Origin: Pseudomonas fluorescens
GTDB taxonomy: Bacteria; Pseudomonadota; Gammaproteobacteria; Pseudomonadales; Pseudomonadaceae
DNA length: 53,711 nucleotides
NCBI RefSeq assembly: GCF_002022275.1
Contig: NZ_MSDF01000002.1
Span: 1-53,711 of the forward strand
Direction: 5' to 3'
Part shown: in pieces, positions 25,337-33,842 of the stretch
How the letters are laid out: the number at the start of each line of letters is the position of its first letter
Numbering within the stretch: position 1 is the first letter of the stretch
Translations under genes and position numbers: made by a program
The notes under the pieces: generated by a model
Databases searched by the model: none
What the model was told of the DNA's origin: nothing
Seen by the model: only the letters and a program-made list of their open reading frames with translations

Positions 25337-25491
25337 CGAAGTCATCCTTCTTCGAACACTGAGTGCTCACTGGAGAGGTATCGTCATAGCATCCAAATAT
25401 GATGTATCGATGAAATGGGTCAACGCCAGATCCTCGTCGAACTTAATGTTTTTCGACATGACATGATCTTGCAGCAGCTCCGTGCACTCGC

Positions 25492-25518
25492 AAAAAAGCC
25501 CAACGCAAGGTTGGGCTT
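25492..25518 (-). terminator. Rho-independent terminator after msrA
   Basis: On the minus strand AAGCCCAAC and GTTGGGCTT form a 9-bp stem with a 5-nt loop followed by six or more T. It lies 48 nt beyond the msrA stop codon. The rest of 25337-25566 holds nothing else that I recognise. Confidence 0.8.
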
Positions 25519-25566
25519 CTTCCGAGACTTATTTCCGAGGCGCCGGGTTCACCGGCGACCTCACTC

Positions 25567-26073
25567 TCAAGCGCGCTTGGGCAGCTTCCAGTTCGGCCGG
25601 ATGAAGTGGCACGTATACCCGTTGGGAATGCGCTCCAGATAATCCTGATGCTCCGGCTCGGCTTCCCAAAACGGCCCTGCCGGTTCGATTTCAGTGACCA
25701 CGTGGCCCGGCCACAGCTTCGAGGCATCGACGTCGGCGGCGGTGTCTTCGGCAACGTCGCGCTGCTGTTCGCTCAGGTAATAAATCGCAGAACGGTAGCT
25801 TGGCCCAAGGTCATTGCCTTGACGATTTGGCGTGCTTGGGTCGTGTATCTGGAAGAAGAACTCGAGAATCTGCCGGTACGTGATCACGGCCGGATCAAAC
25901 TGGATTTCAATCGCTTCGGCATGGTTGCCGTGGTTGCGGTAGGTGGCATTCGGCACGTCGCCGCCGGTGTAGCCGACGCGTGTGTGCAGCACGCCGGGGT
26001 AGCGGCGCAACAGGTCTTGCATGCCCCAGAAGCAGCCGCCGGCGAGGATGGCGGTTTCGGTTGGGTTGGTCAT
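25567..26073 (-). CDS. msrA: Peptide-methionine (S)-S-oxide reductase
   Basis: A 168-residue cytosolic repair enzyme that reduces the S-epimer of methionine sulfoxide in proteins with thioredoxin. The catalytic motif [10 protein letters not shown] is at residues 12-21. [31 protein letters not shown] (core [20 protein letters not shown]) is diagnostic, and [25 protein letters not shown] follows (core [13 protein letters not shown]). It lacks the long N- and C-terminal extensions of the 210-residue E. coli form and matches the short MsrA type. It is a single gene with its own terminator; GAGGTGACCGACC precedes the ATG. Confidence 0.96.
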   Translation of the reverse strand: MTNPTETAILAGGCFWGMQDLLRRYPGVLHTRVGYTGGDVPNATYRNHGNHAEAIEIQFDPAVITYRQILEFFFQIHDPSTPNRQGNDLGPSYRSAIYYLSEQQRDVAEDTAADVDASKLWPGHVVTEIEPAGPFWEAEPEHQDYLERIPNGYTCHFIRPNWKLPKRA

Positions 26074-26214
26074 GGTCGGTCACCTCAGTGGATACAGGTG
26101 TAGTTATGGGGCCGTGTCGGTCAATACCAAGGTTGAACGTTAAGTAAAGAGCCGCCAGCCGCCGTTCTTCGTTACGCTAGTTCACATTGCTTAGAGTGAG
26201 GCGCTTGAAACGCT

Positions 26215-26553
26215 ATGAACCTGGATCGCACAAAGCAGTTGATTCACGGGCAAATCAATCGAGAGGACCCGGTCGGCAGCCTTATCCAGGTGCTGGAAGC
26301 GGCTATCGAACTGGTTTCACTGCCCGACAATGATTTCTGCTGGTCGGGGTGGGAGGACGAGGCGGCGGCCAAAGCAGAGTTGCTTGGCTTGATCGACACG
26401 CTCAAGTCGGGGGGATTACCAGACCCGATAAAAGTCAGCGTGCTGTTTGCCGTCACCGGGCCGCTGCAAGAGCTCAGCCTCAGCAGTGGTTGGGCGGACG
26501 CGTTCATTAAAGTGGCGGACAAGTACGATCAGGTTGAAGCCTTGTTGTGGTAA
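26215..26553 (+). CDS. Hypothetical protein
   Basis: A 112-residue, acidic, soluble protein that I do not recognise. It appears mostly helical (TKQLIHGQINREDPVGSLIQVLEAA, EAAAKAELLGLIDTLKSG) with the aromatic pair CWSGWEDE in the middle and ends VADKYDQVEALLW. This pattern recalls small immunity-like or regulatory proteins, without any specific match. It has a weak purine stretch before the ATG and codon use like the neighbours. It is convergent with the AraC-type gene 15 bp away. Confidence 0.7.
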   Translation: MNLDRTKQLIHGQINREDPVGSLIQVLEAAIELVSLPDNDFCWSGWEDEAAAKAELLGLIDTLKSGGLPDPIKVSVLFAVTGPLQELSLSSGWADAFIKVADKYDQVEALLW

Positions 26554-26568
26554 AAAAAAAGGACTGCA

Positions 26569-27486
26569 TTACTGCCTGCCCGCTTTGATACTCACCACAT
26601 TCTTTCGCGGCGGCTCGCCAAACAAGCGCTTATATTCGCGGCCAAACTGGTTGGCACTTTCATACCCGACATTTAAGGCCGCTTGAACAACATCACAGTT
26701 TCCAACCAACATCAGGCGCTGGGCTTCATCCAGGCGCAGACGTTTTTGATATTGCAGAGGACTCAGCGTCGTCACGTCCTTGAAGTGTTTGTATAAGGTT
26801 GAAGAGGCCATATTCAGCCGCGCAGCAAGCTTATCGACGTGCAAGGTTTCGCGGTAATTCTCGCGCAACCAGATAATCGCCTGATCAATTTTATGACTTT
26901 GAGAGCCTGCCGTATTCAGCAGGCGAAGTTGTTGCCCAAACGGTGTCGCCAGTAACCGGTAGTGAATTTCCTGATAAATCAGCGCGCCCAATGCCTTCGC
27001 CTCGTCGGGCTTGTCCAGCAGTTCCAGCATTCGCAAAAAAGCGTCGAGCAGTTCCGGGCTGAGCTCTTGCACGGCGGCGCCGATGGCCGCCTGCTCGCTG
27101 TATTCAACGGGCTGAGGGATTTTAGCGGCCAATGCGGCCATCAGATTTCTGTCCAGGTCCAGGGACATCGACAGGTAGGGCATTTGCGGCGTTGCCTCCA
27201 CCAGGCAACTGGTCACAGGCATGTTCACCCCGGCGATAAAGCACGTGCGCTCACCAAATGAAATGTCCCGGATACCCATACGAACCCACTTTTTCCCCTG
27301 CACGGCGATGATCAGTATCGGGCTGTAGAAGTGCGGTTTTGCCGTGTCGCAATGGTCATAACGGTGCAGCGCAAACCCTTCGATTGGCGTGGCGAAGCGG
27401 CCCGCCTCGGGAAGCAGCCCGAGCAAGAGTTCCCTGAGCGCCACACAGCCGTCTTCAAATGCAACTCGATAGTGCTTCACCAACAA
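26569..27486 (-). CDS. AraC-family regulator
   Basis: A 305-residue regulator with an N-terminal AraC type II sensing domain (FALHRYDHCDTAKPHFYSP, ILIIAVQGKKWVRMGI) and a C-terminal double HTH. The latter is RENYRETLHVDKLAARLNMASSTLYKHFKDVTTLSPLQYQ (core LAARLNMASSTLYKHFKDVT) followed by LNVGYESANQFGREYKRLFGEPP. It is divergent from the RidA gene across 224 bp, which it may control. The inducer is not known. Confidence 0.88.
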   Translation of the reverse strand: MLVKHYRVAFEDGCVALRELLLGLLPEAGRFATPIEGFALHRYDHCDTAKPHFYSPILIIAVQGKKWVRMGIRDISFGERTCFIAGVNMPVTSCLVEATPQMPYLSMSLDLDRNLMAALAAKIPQPVEYSEQAAIGAAVQELSPELLDAFLRMLELLDKPDEAKALGALIYQEIHYRLLATPFGQQLRLLNTAGSQSHKIDQAIIWLRENYRETLHVDKLAARLNMASSTLYKHFKDVTTLSPLQYQKRLRLDEAQRLMLVGNCDVVQAALNVGYESANQFGREYKRLFGEPPRKNVVSIKAGRQ

Positions 27487-27710
27487 TGACCTCCGGCGCG
27501 GTATTACGGGGGGCCAGAAAGCGTATTGCCACGGCGCCCGAGAAAATTATGGCACACAGAAGATGGCCGGGAATATGCGCCTGTTTACGCTATAGAGGAT
27601 CAGGCAGTAACCGTAGAGAAACGTGACTACTGTGAGTCAGTGACCTTTGAGAACATGGATAACTCGAGTCGATCCTGACTCATCACTCACTCCCTGTTTT
27701 GGAAGACACC

Positions 27711-28094
27711 ATGCCGAGCACTTCTATCGAACGCAAAACTTACGCCGTGCTTCCTCCCGCCGTCGGCCCTTATTCCCACGCGGTAAAACACGGCAACACG
27801 CTCTACCTGTCAGGCTTCACGGCCTTTGGCACTGAAGCCCAAGGCCAGAGCATGGACAAACAGGCCAATGCCATTCTGGAGCAGATAAAAGCGGTCGCCG
27901 CCGAAGAAGGCACCGACATGTCCTCACTGCTGAAAGTCACCGTATTCATCACCGATTTCAGCCAGGTGGGCGAGTTGCGCCAAGTGCTGGTGCATCACTA
28001 TGCCGAGAACCTGCCGGCCAGCTCCCTGGTGGAAGTGTCCAAATTGTTTTCCCCGCAACTGAATATCGAAATCGAAGCCATTTTCGGGCTGTAA
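27711..28094 (+). CDS. RidA-family deaminase-like protein
   Basis: A 127-residue protein of the YjgF/RidA family with the normal short length. Motifs: PPAVGPYSHAVKHGNTLYLSGFTAFG near the N-terminus (core GPYSHAVKHGNTLYLSG), EEGTDMSSLLKVTVFITDFSQ, and LPASSLVEVSKLFSPQLNIEIEAIF. The archetypal arginine of R105 (PARxxVEV) is replaced by Ser (PASSLVEV), so the 2-aminoacrylate deaminase activity of true RidA is doubtful. I use the ATG at 27711, with GGAAGA upstream. It is divergent from the AraC gene and convergent with the DoxX gene. Confidence 0.88.
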   Translation: MPSTSIERKTYAVLPPAVGPYSHAVKHGNTLYLSGFTAFGTEAQGQSMDKQANAILEQIKAVAAEEGTDMSSLLKVTVFITDFSQVGELRQVLVHHYAENLPASSLVEVSKLFSPQLNIEIEAIFGL

Positions 28095-28176
28095 TCCGCC
28101 TGTTGGCTGGCGTGGCGCCCGATGCCTGCGCATCGGACGCCCATCAGGCGCTCAGCCGAGCGTCACCCTGCCCTGT

Positions 28177-28590
28177 TTATCGCCGGTCAAGCGAGTAGCG
28201 CCCAGCTCCGGTCACGCTCAACAGCAAAAGCCCGCCGATAATGCTCATGTTCTTGAAGAACTGGATGGTGTTGGCCGACTTGGCCGGTTCGACCATGTCC
28301 CAGAAATGGTGACCGATAATCGCCGTGCCCAGCACGAACAGGCTCATCAACAACGCCAGCGGCCGCGTATAAAAACCGATCAGCAGCAAAATCCCGACCC
28401 CAAACTCCATGACCACAGCCACCGACGCGGCGATGGACGGCAGCGGTGTGCCAATGGCGGTGAAGTAGTCGACGGTGCCGCTGAACCCGGTGAGTTTGCC
28501 CCAGCCGGAGGTCACGAACAGCAGCATCAGCAGGATGCGGGCAAGGAGGATGATCAGGTCGCGTTGACGCTCGAACAGGGTGTATCGCAT
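28177..28590 (-). CDS. DoxX-family membrane protein
   Basis: A 137-residue inner-membrane protein with four hydrophobic segments: LIILLARILLMLLFVTSGWGKL, IAASVAVVMEFGVGILLLIGF, LALLMSLFVLGTAIIGHHFW and NMSIIGGLLLLSVTGAG (the first runs slightly longer than written motifs usually do). The sequence SGWGKLTGFSGTVDYFTAIGTP is the DoxX signature. The family is linked to terminal oxidases, thiosulfate oxidation and redox stress, but its biochemical role is not settled. AGAGAG precedes the ATG. It lies 97 bp downstream of nothing on its strand except poxB, which ends far away, and is probably monocistronic. Confidence 0.88.
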   Translation of the reverse strand: MRYTLFERQRDLIILLARILLMLLFVTSGWGKLTGFSGTVDYFTAIGTPLPSIAASVAVVMEFGVGILLLIGFYTRPLALLMSLFVLGTAIIGHHFWDMVEPAKSANTIQFFKNMSIIGGLLLLSVTGAGRYSLDRR

Positions 28591-28687
28591 GGTTTCACTC
28601 TCTTTGGGTTGTCTGTGTGTTTGTTATTAAATGCTCTGTAGCGGCGCGTCGGCTCGGTATCTTGAGCGTCTTGCCCCACCGCTTTGC

Positions 28688-30409
28688 TCAGCGCAGTAGA
28701 TTGACTTTAGTCAAATCCACCAACTCGCGCGCGCGTCCGTCCAATACTGCGCGCAACATGAACAGACCGAACCCTTTGACGTTGGCCGCAGTGATGGTCG
28801 GCGGCATGACCAGTTCCTCACGCGGAGTGACAACGTCCAACAGCACCGGGCCGTCGTGGGCAAAGGCCGCCGCCAGCGCTGTCGCCAGTTCACTGGCGCG
28901 CTCGACACGGATGCCCTTGATCCCGACCGCTTCGGCCATGGCGGCAAAATCCGGATTTTTCAACTCACAGCCGGTGTCCAGAATTCCCACGGCTTTCATC
29001 TCCAGTTCGACAAAACCCAAGGTGCCGTTGTTGAGCACGATGACCTTCACAGGCAGGTTGAGTTGAGTGAGTGTGAGGAAGTCGCCCATCATCATGGCAA
29101 AGCCACCATCGCCGGACAATGAAATCACCTGACGCCCGGGATACGTTGCTTGGGCGCCGATGGATTGGAGCATGGCGTTGGCCATTGAGCCATGGTTGAA
29201 CGACCCGATCAGCCGGCGTTTACCGTTCATTTTCAGGTAGCGTGCGGCCCAGGCCGTCGGCGTGCCGACGTCGCAGGTGAACACCGTGTCGTCATTGGCC
29301 ATGTCGCTGACCAGCCGGCTGAGGTATTGCGGATGAATCACTTCGCTGTCGGGACGCAGGATCGCCAGGGCATCGAAGTTTTTGCGGGATTTGGCGTAGT
29401 CGACCCTGGCGGCATCGAGGTGCGCGGTATCCGTGCGCTGATTCAAGCGCAGTAACACATGCTGCAGCGTGCGCTGAATGTCGCCCAACACGCCCACTTC
29501 CAGTGAGCAGCGGTTACCCAGCGCTTCGGGGCTGATATCAACCTGGGCAATCCTCGCGTGCTGAGGATAGAACTGCCGATAGGGGAAATTGGTGCCCAGC
29601 AGCAAGAGTGTGTCGCACGCTTGCATGGCTTTATAACCGGAAGCAAAACCGATCAGGCCGGTCATGCCGACATCGTAGGGGTTGTCATATTCCAGGTATT
29701 CCTTCCCGCGCAGTGCGTGCACGATTGGCGCCTTGAGCAGCGCGGCCAAGGCCACCACCTCGTCATGGGCTGCGGCGCAACCCGCGCCGCAGAACAGGGT
29801 GATGCGGCGGCCAGCCTCTAGAAATTCGACCAACTGCCGCAGCTGGTTTTCACCGGGCACTACGTCCGGCGGCTCGGGAACCAGCCAGGCGGCGACGTGG
29901 GCATCCAGCGCCTCCAGGGCGATATCGCCGGGAATGACGACCACGGCCACACCACGCCGGGCGATAGCGACACGCATGGCGCGTTGCAGAATTTGCGGCA
30001 GCTGTTCTACCCGCGAAACCAATTCCACGTAATGACTGCAGTCCTTGAACAGCGACTCCGGGTGCGTGGCCTGGAAGTAATCGATCCCGATTTCCGAGCT
30101 GGGTATGTGGGCGGCAATTGCCAGCACGGGCACGCCGCTGCGATGGCAGTCAAACAGGCCGTTGATCAAGTGCAGGTTGCCGGGACCGCAACTGCCGGCG
30201 CACACAGCCAGTTTGCCGGTCAGATGCGCCTCTGCCCCGGCGGCAAAGGCGCCGGCCTCTTCGTTGCGCATGTGCACCCACTCCAGCTCTCCCAAGCGAC
30301 GCATCGCGTCAGTCAGGCCATTGAGCGAGTCGCCCACCACGCCATATATTCGTTTAACGCCGGCGTGTTTAAGCGTGTTGACCAAAAAATCCGCAGCATT
30401 GGCAGCCAT
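28688..30409 (-). CDS. poxB: Pyruvate:quinone oxidoreductase (pyruvate oxidase)
   Basis: A 573-residue thiamine-diphosphate/FAD enzyme that converts pyruvate to acetate and CO2 and passes electrons to ubiquinone at the membrane. The N-terminal domain has AGVKRIYGVVGDSLNGLTDAMRR and the catalytic Glu region RNEEAGAFAAGAEA. The C-terminal TPP site is LSGDGGFAMMMGDFLTL to LNNGTLG. Length and N-terminus match E. coli PoxB (572). AAGGAG precedes the ATG. It is the third gene of an lldD-FUSC-poxB series, which would convert lactate to acetate with both electron steps feeding quinone. Acetolactate synthase is excluded by the PoxB-specific N-terminus. Confidence 0.92.
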   Translation of the reverse strand: MAANAADFLVNTLKHAGVKRIYGVVGDSLNGLTDAMRRLGELEWVHMRNEEAGAFAAGAEAHLTGKLAVCAGSCGPGNLHLINGLFDCHRSGVPVLAIAAHIPSSEIGIDYFQATHPESLFKDCSHYVELVSRVEQLPQILQRAMRVAIARRGVAVVVIPGDIALEALDAHVAAWLVPEPPDVVPGENQLRQLVEFLEAGRRITLFCGAGCAAAHDEVVALAALLKAPIVHALRGKEYLEYDNPYDVGMTGLIGFASGYKAMQACDTLLLLGTNFPYRQFYPQHARIAQVDISPEALGNRCSLEVGVLGDIQRTLQHVLLRLNQRTDTAHLDAARVDYAKSRKNFDALAILRPDSEVIHPQYLSRLVSDMANDDTVFTCDVGTPTAWAARYLKMNGKRRLIGSFNHGSMANAMLQSIGAQATYPGRQVISLSGDGGFAMMMGDFLTLTQLNLPVKVIVLNNGTLGFVELEMKAVGILDTGCELKNPDFAAMAEAVGIKGIRVERASELATALAAAFAHDGPVLLDVVTPREELVMPPTITAANVKGFGLFMLRAVLDGRARELVDLTKVNLLR

Positions 30410-30480
30410 GGTTGGCTCCTTTATAGAGGTAAGGGTGGTTGAGTAAGTCAGGGACGTATTCGGGCATCCGCGCCCAGTGT

Positions 30481-31545
30481 TTACTCCTTGCCCGCCGGGC
30501 TCGCCTGCCAGCGTGGGCAGACCAGCAACGAAATGGTGACTGCCAACAGCGCACCGCCCAGGCTGTTGAATATGCGCAATAACGCCAGGCCCAATTCGGA
30601 GCCATGGAACTGGCCAACCTGGGTGACCACGATGATGTAAGGCGTCAGGAACGCCATGTAGGTAACCAAGCCGATGGCGCGGCCTATCAAGGCGCCGATG
30701 GCCAGGGGCAAAATCATCACGGCAAGCAGCATCGGGCTATGAATGAAGTACCCCAACAGCGCGGTGATGGCTGCGCCGAACAGCGTGCCGAGCAGGCGTT
30801 CGAGGCAGGTTCTCAACGTGCTGGCAGCCTGGGGTTGCAGGATCAAAAACACGCTCAGGATCATCCAGTAGCCGTGGTTAAGGGCACATGTCTGAACCAG
30901 CCCGACCACGATTGCGCCCGCCACTGCCACGCGTAAGCCATGGAGGAAAGGTTCAGACCTGGGCGTGAAGTTGGCCCTCAGCATCGCCCACACCGATGGG
31001 CGCACGGCAACAAAGGGGGCACGGGTTTTGGGCCGCTGTAACAGCAATGCATAGCCGGTTGCCCACAGGCTTCCGCACAGAAAATAGCGGGCATGGGCCG
31101 CAGCAGTGAACACACCTGTTTCGACAAAGGCGGTGGACACCGCGAAGATCGTTGCGAGCAGTAACGCCGGAAAACCCACCCGCGCGTCGCTGTGCTGGGC
31201 GTATGCCCCCGCAAAGCCCAGCACAGCAGCCAACCCGATTGCCAGCGGTGGCCAGGCAATCGCCCAGACACCCAGCCACGTTGCAAACGCACCGGCCAGG
31301 CCAAAGGCCAGCGCGAACAGCCAGCGGTTTGCCGACGGGCCGCCGGGAATCGACAGGTAACTCCAGAACGCGGCAATCGCAGACCAACTCAACAACGGGT
31401 TGTGCAGATACGCCGCGGCCAATGCCGGTACTGTGCAAACAATGCCGCCATGTACGGCATCGCTCAAGACGAACGGGCGCAAGGCGGCGCGCGCTTCCAG
31501 CCAGCGCAAGTGTGCAGACGATTTACGGGTCAACAAGGCGAGCAT
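30481..31545 (-). CDS. FUSC-family inner-membrane transporter
   Basis: A 354-residue protein of the fusaric-acid-resistance (FUSC/AaeB-like) superfamily, with hydrophobic segments in two blocks: residues about 30-150 (AVHGGIVCTVPALAAAYLH, LFALAFGLAGAFATWLGVW) and about 200-330 (VAVAGAIVVGLVQTCALNHGYW and on). It is shorter than full-length FUSC proteins (about 650), so it resembles the single-cassette form. The start at 31545 has GAGGACTGG upstream and lies 10 nt after the lldD stop. It sits between lldD and poxB and could export acetate, lactate-derived acids or an aromatic acid. The substrate is not known. Confidence 0.82.
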   Translation of the reverse strand: MLALLTRKSSAHLRWLEARAALRPFVLSDAVHGGIVCTVPALAAAYLHNPLLSWSAIAAFWSYLSIPGGPSANRWLFALAFGLAGAFATWLGVWAIAWPPLAIGLAAVLGFAGAYAQHSDARVGFPALLLATIFAVSTAFVETGVFTAAAHARYFLCGSLWATGYALLLQRPKTRAPFVAVRPSVWAMLRANFTPRSEPFLHGLRVAVAGAIVVGLVQTCALNHGYWMILSVFLILQPQAASTLRTCLERLLGTLFGAAITALLGYFIHSPMLLAVMILPLAIGALIGRAIGLVTYMAFLTPYIIVVTQVGQFHGSELGLALLRIFNSLGGALLAVTISLLVCPRWQASPAGKE

Positions 31546-31555
31546 GGTCCAGTCC

Positions 31556-32698
31556 TCACGCCTCAGCCTGGACCAGCGTGGTGTGGTCAATCTTGTCGAT
31601 TGAGGTCACGCCGGTCAGCGTCATGGCAACGCGCATTTCCTGAGTGAAAATATCCAGCATGTTTTCCACCCCGCGCTGGCCCTCGGCAGCCAGGGCGAAC
31701 ACCGTGGAGCGGCCAAGCAACACCGCTTTGGCGCCGAGGGCGAGCATGCGCACCACGTCCAACCCCGAGCGGATACCCGAATCGACCAATACCGTCAGGT
31801 TATTCCCCACCGCATCGGCAATCGGCGGCAGGGCCTTGGCGGTGGACGGTACCCCGTCGAGCTGGCGGCCACCGTGGTTGGAGACCACGATGCCATCGGC
31901 GCCGAAACTCAAGGCCTCCCTGGCATCCTGGGGGTCAAGAATGCCCTTGATGATCATCGGGCCCTTCCAGAACTCACGGACCCACTCCAGGTCTTTCCAA
32001 CTGATGGAAGGGTCGAAATTCTTGCCCAGCCAGCCCACGTAGTCTTCAAGGCTCGTGGTTTTGCCCAGGTAGCGGGAGACGTTGCCGAGGTCGTGAGGCC
32101 GACCAAGGATCCCCACATTGAAGGCCCAGTCAGGCTTGGTGGTGGCTTGCAGAATCCGTCGCGAAGCAGCGAACGGGCCGGACATGCCTGAATGCGCATC
32201 GCGGTAGCGGGCACCCGGGGTGGGCATGTCGGCGGTAAACACGAGGGTGGTGACGCCAGCGGCCTGGGCACGCTCCAGAACATTTTTCATGAAGCCGCGG
32301 TCCTTGAGCACGTACAGCTGGAACCAGAGTGGCTGCGCGGTGCGTGCCGTCACCTCTTCAATGGAACACACCGACACGGTCGACAGACAATAAGGGATGC
32401 CCTTGTTGAGCGCAGCCTTGGCCACCTGCACCTCGCCGCGACGCGCATACATGCCGGTCAGCCCCACCGGGCTGAGGATGATCGGCAGTGCTTGTTCGGT
32501 GCCAAACAACGTGGTTTTCAAGCTGATGTTGTCGACGTTTTTCAGAATGCGCTGACGCAAACGCACCGCAGCCAAGTCCGCACTGTTGGCCCGCAGCGTA
32601 CTTTCTGCATAGGCGCCGCCGTCAATGTAATCAAACAGAAAGCGCGGCAGTTTGCGTTTGGCGGCTTCGCGATAATCAGACGCGGATGAAATAATCAT
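31556..32698 (-). CDS. lldD: L-lactate dehydrogenase (FMN, quinone-linked)
   Basis: A 380-residue FMN-dependent alpha-hydroxyacid dehydrogenase that oxidises L-lactate to pyruvate at the inner membrane. The whole family pattern is present: [32 protein letters not shown] (core [16 protein letters not shown]), [30 protein letters not shown], the catalytic His in [10 protein letters not shown] and the phosphate-binding [23 protein letters not shown] (core [16 protein letters not shown]). Length equals that of E. coli LldD (396) within a few residues. It is first in the lldD-FUSC-poxB operon. A perfect 19-bp palindrome lies 41 bp upstream. No LldR-type GntR regulator is adjacent; a TetR gene is divergent instead. 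Confidence 0.92.
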   Translation of the reverse strand: MIISSASDYREAAKRKLPRFLFDYIDGGAYAESTLRANSADLAAVRLRQRILKNVDNISLKTTLFGTEQALPIILSPVGLTGMYARRGEVQVAKAALNKGIPYCLSTVSVCSIEEVTARTAQPLWFQLYVLKDRGFMKNVLERAQAAGVTTLVFTADMPTPGARYRDAHSGMSGPFAASRRILQATTKPDWAFNVGILGRPHDLGNVSRYLGKTTSLEDYVGWLGKNFDPSISWKDLEWVREFWKGPMIIKGILDPQDAREALSFGADGIVVSNHGGRQLDGVPSTAKALPPIADAVGNNLTVLVDSGIRSGLDVVRMLALGAKAVLLGRSTVFALAAEGQRGVENMLDIFTQEMRVAMTLTGVTSIDKIDHTTLVQAEA

Positions 32699-32738
32699 AA
32701 GTTGTCTACCTTTGAATAAATGAGCGCAAGTCTTTGCA

Positions 32739-32757
32739 TGACGAAATTATTTCGTCA
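32739..32757. promoter_or_regulatory. Perfect 19-bp palindrome before lldD
   Basis: TGACGAAATTATTTCGTCA has 9-bp arms around a single T. It lies 41-59 bp upstream of the lldD start codon, in promoter position, and is a likely operator. The facing TetR protein is the natural candidate ligand. The remainder of the 395-bp region 32699-33093 is A/T-rich with no supported gene. Confidence 0.6.
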
Positions 32758-33093
32758 GGAGTGGGGGTTATTTAAATCGTTTACCGATCGAAAGAGGGTG
32801 CAGTACTTATTAAGTTATCGCGCACACTAAGGCGCGCACAGTCGTCAACTACGCATCCATCATGGTTGGGTTAAACAACGAACCTTGTACGGCTAACAAC
32901 AAACTTGAACCCTGATATTCCTGTTCAACAATGTTATTGCGCCGGTGCGCGCAGCCATGCGCCACAGGGCAAGGAGACAGCCCTGACACGGGCCGGACGC
33001 GCAAGAAAGCAGGCCTCGTTCAGATCGACTTTCGTGTTGACTCCACTGCACCGGGCCATCATATGATTCACCCCTCAATTGGGGTATTCGCTT

Positions 33094-33753
33094 ATGGCTT
33101 CATATTCTCAGATTCGCCTGACCCCGCGTAAAACGCCGCTTCAAGCCCGTGCGACGGTCACAGTGGAGGCCATTCTCGAAGCGACCACTCAGGTTCTTCT
33201 GGTTTTGGGGCCTATCCGTTTGACCACTACGGCCGTCGCGGAACGGGCTGGTGTGTCTATCGGCACCATGTATCAGTACTTTCCAAACAAGGAAGCGCTG
33301 CTGTATACGGTCACGGAACGTCACCTGAATGCCATGGCCGAACGCTTGCGCTTCGCGTGCGCCGAACAACACGGAGCAACCGTCGGAAACATGGCTGAAG
33401 CCTTGGTGGTGGCTTATTGGCAAGCAAAAACGGCACAGTGTTACTTGACCCGCGCCGTATATTTGGTTGCCGAAGATGTTAAGACCGGCGCACTGATTGA
33501 GCACTTTTATCAGCACGTGGAAAGTATGACCACGGCAATGTTTTCGACGGCCGTTGATGCTGACTATGCTGATTTAACAGCGGTCAACTTCACGTTACTG
33601 ACTTCGCTGTTTGGAAGTGTCAGGGCCTTGTTTGACCGAAGCATTACCGGCACTTGGGCGGCGGGAGTTCAACAGCAGCTTATTTGTATGAGCCGGGCTT
33701 ATATGGAGGCGGCAAAGTTACCGGCTGGCGAAAGGCTCAAGCCGAGCGTGTAG
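33094..33753 (+). CDS. TetR-family regulator
   Basis: A 219-residue repressor. The N-terminal HTH is complete: TVEAILEATTQVLLVLG, then LTTTAVAERAGVSIGTMYQYF and PNKEALLYTVTERHL. The ligand domain is helical (LRFACAEQHGATVGNMAEALVVAYWQ) and ends with CMSRAYMEAAKLPAGERL. The ATG at 33094 is preceded by TTGGGGT; the frame begins 5 codons earlier with TTG. It is divergent from lldD, with a 19-bp palindrome close to lldD in the shared region, and precedes an exported hydrolase gene by 89 bp. Either side could be its target. Confidence 0.88.
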   Translation: MASYSQIRLTPRKTPLQARATVTVEAILEATTQVLLVLGPIRLTTTAVAERAGVSIGTMYQYFPNKEALLYTVTERHLNAMAERLRFACAEQHGATVGNMAEALVVAYWQAKTAQCYLTRAVYLVAEDVKTGALIEHFYQHVESMTTAMFSTAVDADYADLTAVNFTLLTSLFGSVRALFDRSITGTWAAGVQQQLICMSRAYMEAAKLPAGERLKPSV

Positions 33754-33842
33754 CCGCCTGTTTTTTGTAGACGTGGGGGGATGCGCTCGCCCTGAATTTC
33801 AGGGCATGATGCGCCGACAAAAAATCAAGGACGATAACAACA

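Noticed and set aside
28117..28141. Hairpin CCGATGC/GCATCGG between RidA and DoxX genes
   Set aside because: Short stem without a T run on either strand. Possible bidirectional end, too weak to annotate.
32893..33078. Minus-strand frame of 61 codons in the lldD-TetR intergenic region
   Set aside because: No ribosome binding site or similarity; lies in promoter DNA.
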